This document shows, in pieces, positions 6,025 to 6,528 of a DNA stretch of 6,528 bases. The number at the start of each line of letters is the position of its first letter. Position 1 is the first letter of the stretch. Source of the DNA: Dehalococcoidia bacterium (lineage in GTDB: Bacteria > Chloroflexota > Dehalococcoidia > GIF9 > AB-539-J10); the NCBI GenBank assembly GCA_023129815.1, contig JAGMBH010000103.1, forward strand, positions 1 through 6,528, written 5' to 3'. The notes beneath the pieces were generated by a model. That model searched no databases. It was not told the DNA's origin and worked only from the letters and a program-made list of their open reading frames with translations. The translations under genes were made by a program, and so were the position numbers.

Positions 6025-6043
6025 AACTGACTTTCGGTCAGTT
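6025..6043. repeat. 7-bp perfect hairpin upstream of DUF502 promoter
   Basis: AACTGAC (6025-6031), a TTTCG loop and GTCAGTT (6037-6043) form a perfect stem about 40 nt above the -10 element of the DUF502 gene. No T-run follows on the plus strand. It could be a palindromic operator or a divider between the divergent units. Confidence 0.4.
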
Positions 6044-6082
6044 CGGGTTCATTGTGTTTCATTTCTCGTTGACAATTTACAA

Positions 6083-6091
6083 TGTTAGAAT
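6083..6091 (+). promoter_or_regulatory. Extended -10 element for the DUF502 gene
   Basis: TGTTAGAAT is an extended -10 (TG-n, then TAGAAT, 5 of 6 to TATAAT). The nearby TTGACA at 6069-6074 is only 11 nt away and so is not a proper -35 for it. Transcription would begin near 6098, about 54 nt before the start codon. Confidence 0.4.
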
Positions 6092-6151
6092 AGCTATCAA
6101 TTGGTTGCTTGAAAGTATTACTGTACTTGGCGCAATAAGGAGGATAAGGGA

Positions 6152-6528
6152 ATGAAGCACACTCAGAGGGTATCTTGGGGTTGGCTAGGTAAGAAATTAA
6201 GGGCACAATTCGCCACGGGCATTCTTGTTGTCGTGCCAATTGGTGTCACCATATTAATATTTGTCTGGATCTTTGTTGTCCTCGACAATATACTGCAGCC
6301 TGTAATCAGGTCTATATGGGGTCGCACAGTTCCTGGAGTAGGCTTTGGCGTAACGATAGTAATAATTTACTTGGCTGGGGTGATAGCCAGCAACATTGTG
6401 GGAAGGAGGGTGATTCATTATGGTGAATCCTTGTTGGCGAAAGTCCCAGCAGCGCGACAACTCTATGCTGGTATTAAACAAATCCTGGAAGGCTTCTCTA
6501 AGCCGGGCAAAACTGGCTTTATGCAGGT
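6152..6528 (+). CDS. DUF502 family membrane protein (3' end outside window)
   Basis: An ATG at 6152, preceded by AAGGAGG (6137-6143) at 8 nt, opens 125 codons with no stop before the window ends, so the gene is partial. The product has a basic N-terminus, a first membrane segment at about residues 22-44 (ATGILVVVPIGVTILIFVWI) and a second at about 62-82 (GVGFGVTIVIIYLAGVIAS). Conserved DUF502 marks are VP plus T in the first helix, LDN-x-x-x-P after it, VPGVGFG, N-x-VGRR, then GESLLAKVP and LYAGIKQILE. The family is widespread in bacteria and has two N-terminal membrane helices and a soluble C-terminal part, which is not seen here; its biochemical role is unknown to me. It looks like a resident chromosomal gene marking the edge of the accessory segment. 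Confidence 0.85.
   Translation, partial: MKHTQRVSWGWLGKKLRAQFATGILVVVPIGVTILIFVWIFVVLDNILQPVIRSIWGRTVPGVGFGVTIVIIYLAGVIASNIVGRRVIHYGESLLAKVPAARQLYAGIKQILEGFSKPGKTGFMQ

Larger units (their letters stand above)
5921..6151. other. Divergent intergenic region between the deoxyribosyltransferase and DUF502 genes
   Basis: Together with the leader at 5751-5920 this is about 400 bases without a convincing gene. It holds a bulged hairpin near 5983-6003 (GGGGAAG with CTTCTCCC), a 7-bp hairpin at 6025-6043 and a plus-strand -10 element near 6083-6091. The antisense open frame across 5976-6239 overlaps the DUF502 start, has no family pattern and is not called. Confidence 0.5.

Noticed and set aside
5976..6239. 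Minus-strand open frame of 87 codons
   Set aside because: Its start lies inside the DUF502 gene, it has no recognisable pattern, and it overlaps the likely DUF502 promoter.
6254..6481. Minus-strand open frame of 75 codons
   Set aside because: Entirely antisense to the DUF502 coding region, which has clear family motifs and a strong ribosome site.
1..6528. CRISPR array, transposase or integrase
   Set aside because: No regularly spaced direct repeats and no recombinase motifs were seen on either strand.

Overview
This window reads as bacterial DNA of moderate GC. Several genes have Shine-Dalgarno sites of the AGGGG/GGAGG type, and sigma70/sigmaA-type promoter elements are visible. The phylum cannot be settled from the sequence. 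The region looks accessory: it mixes DNA-modification and nuclease genes, decayed gene pieces and small intergenic repeats, and it meets what looks like ordinary chromosome at the right end (a DUF502 membrane protein gene that runs off the window).

Layout. 72-215 (+) is a short ORF that looks like a PD-(D/E)xK-type nuclease cut off just before its catalytic lysine. 405-2714 (-) is a 769-residue predicted adenine-N6 DNA methyltransferase with a long C-terminal extension that ends in a nuclease-fold-like segment. Divergent from it, a near-consensus extended -10 promoter (2852-2879) drives a 66-residue HNH endonuclease gene (2900-3100, +). 3101-3872 holds no intact gene, but contains a frameshifted remnant of a second methyltransferase of the same type (3496-3770, -) and some inverted repeats.

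Two minus-strand genes follow, transcribed right to left: a nucleoside 2-deoxyribosyltransferase-family gene (5289-5750) and then a 406-residue HD-domain protein (3873-5093). The C-terminal half of the HD protein carries every catalytic motif of the YfbR/HDDC2 deoxynucleotidase type, and its N-terminal half looks like a degenerate duplicate. They probably form one transcript from a promoter near 5892-5920. Its leader of about 135 nt contains a 9-bp inverted repeat, a 10-codon ORF and a hairpin with a U tract. 6152-6528 (+) is the start of the DUF502 gene.

How the genes may work together (inference). The HD phosphohydrolase and the deoxyribosyltransferase act on consecutive pools: dNMP to deoxynucleoside, then exchange or loss of the base. 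This would suit deoxynucleotide salvage, nucleotide-pool cleansing, or a defence module that changes the dNTP pool. The methyltransferase fusion and the mini-HNH could be a compact modification/restriction pair. None of these couplings is proven by the sequence.
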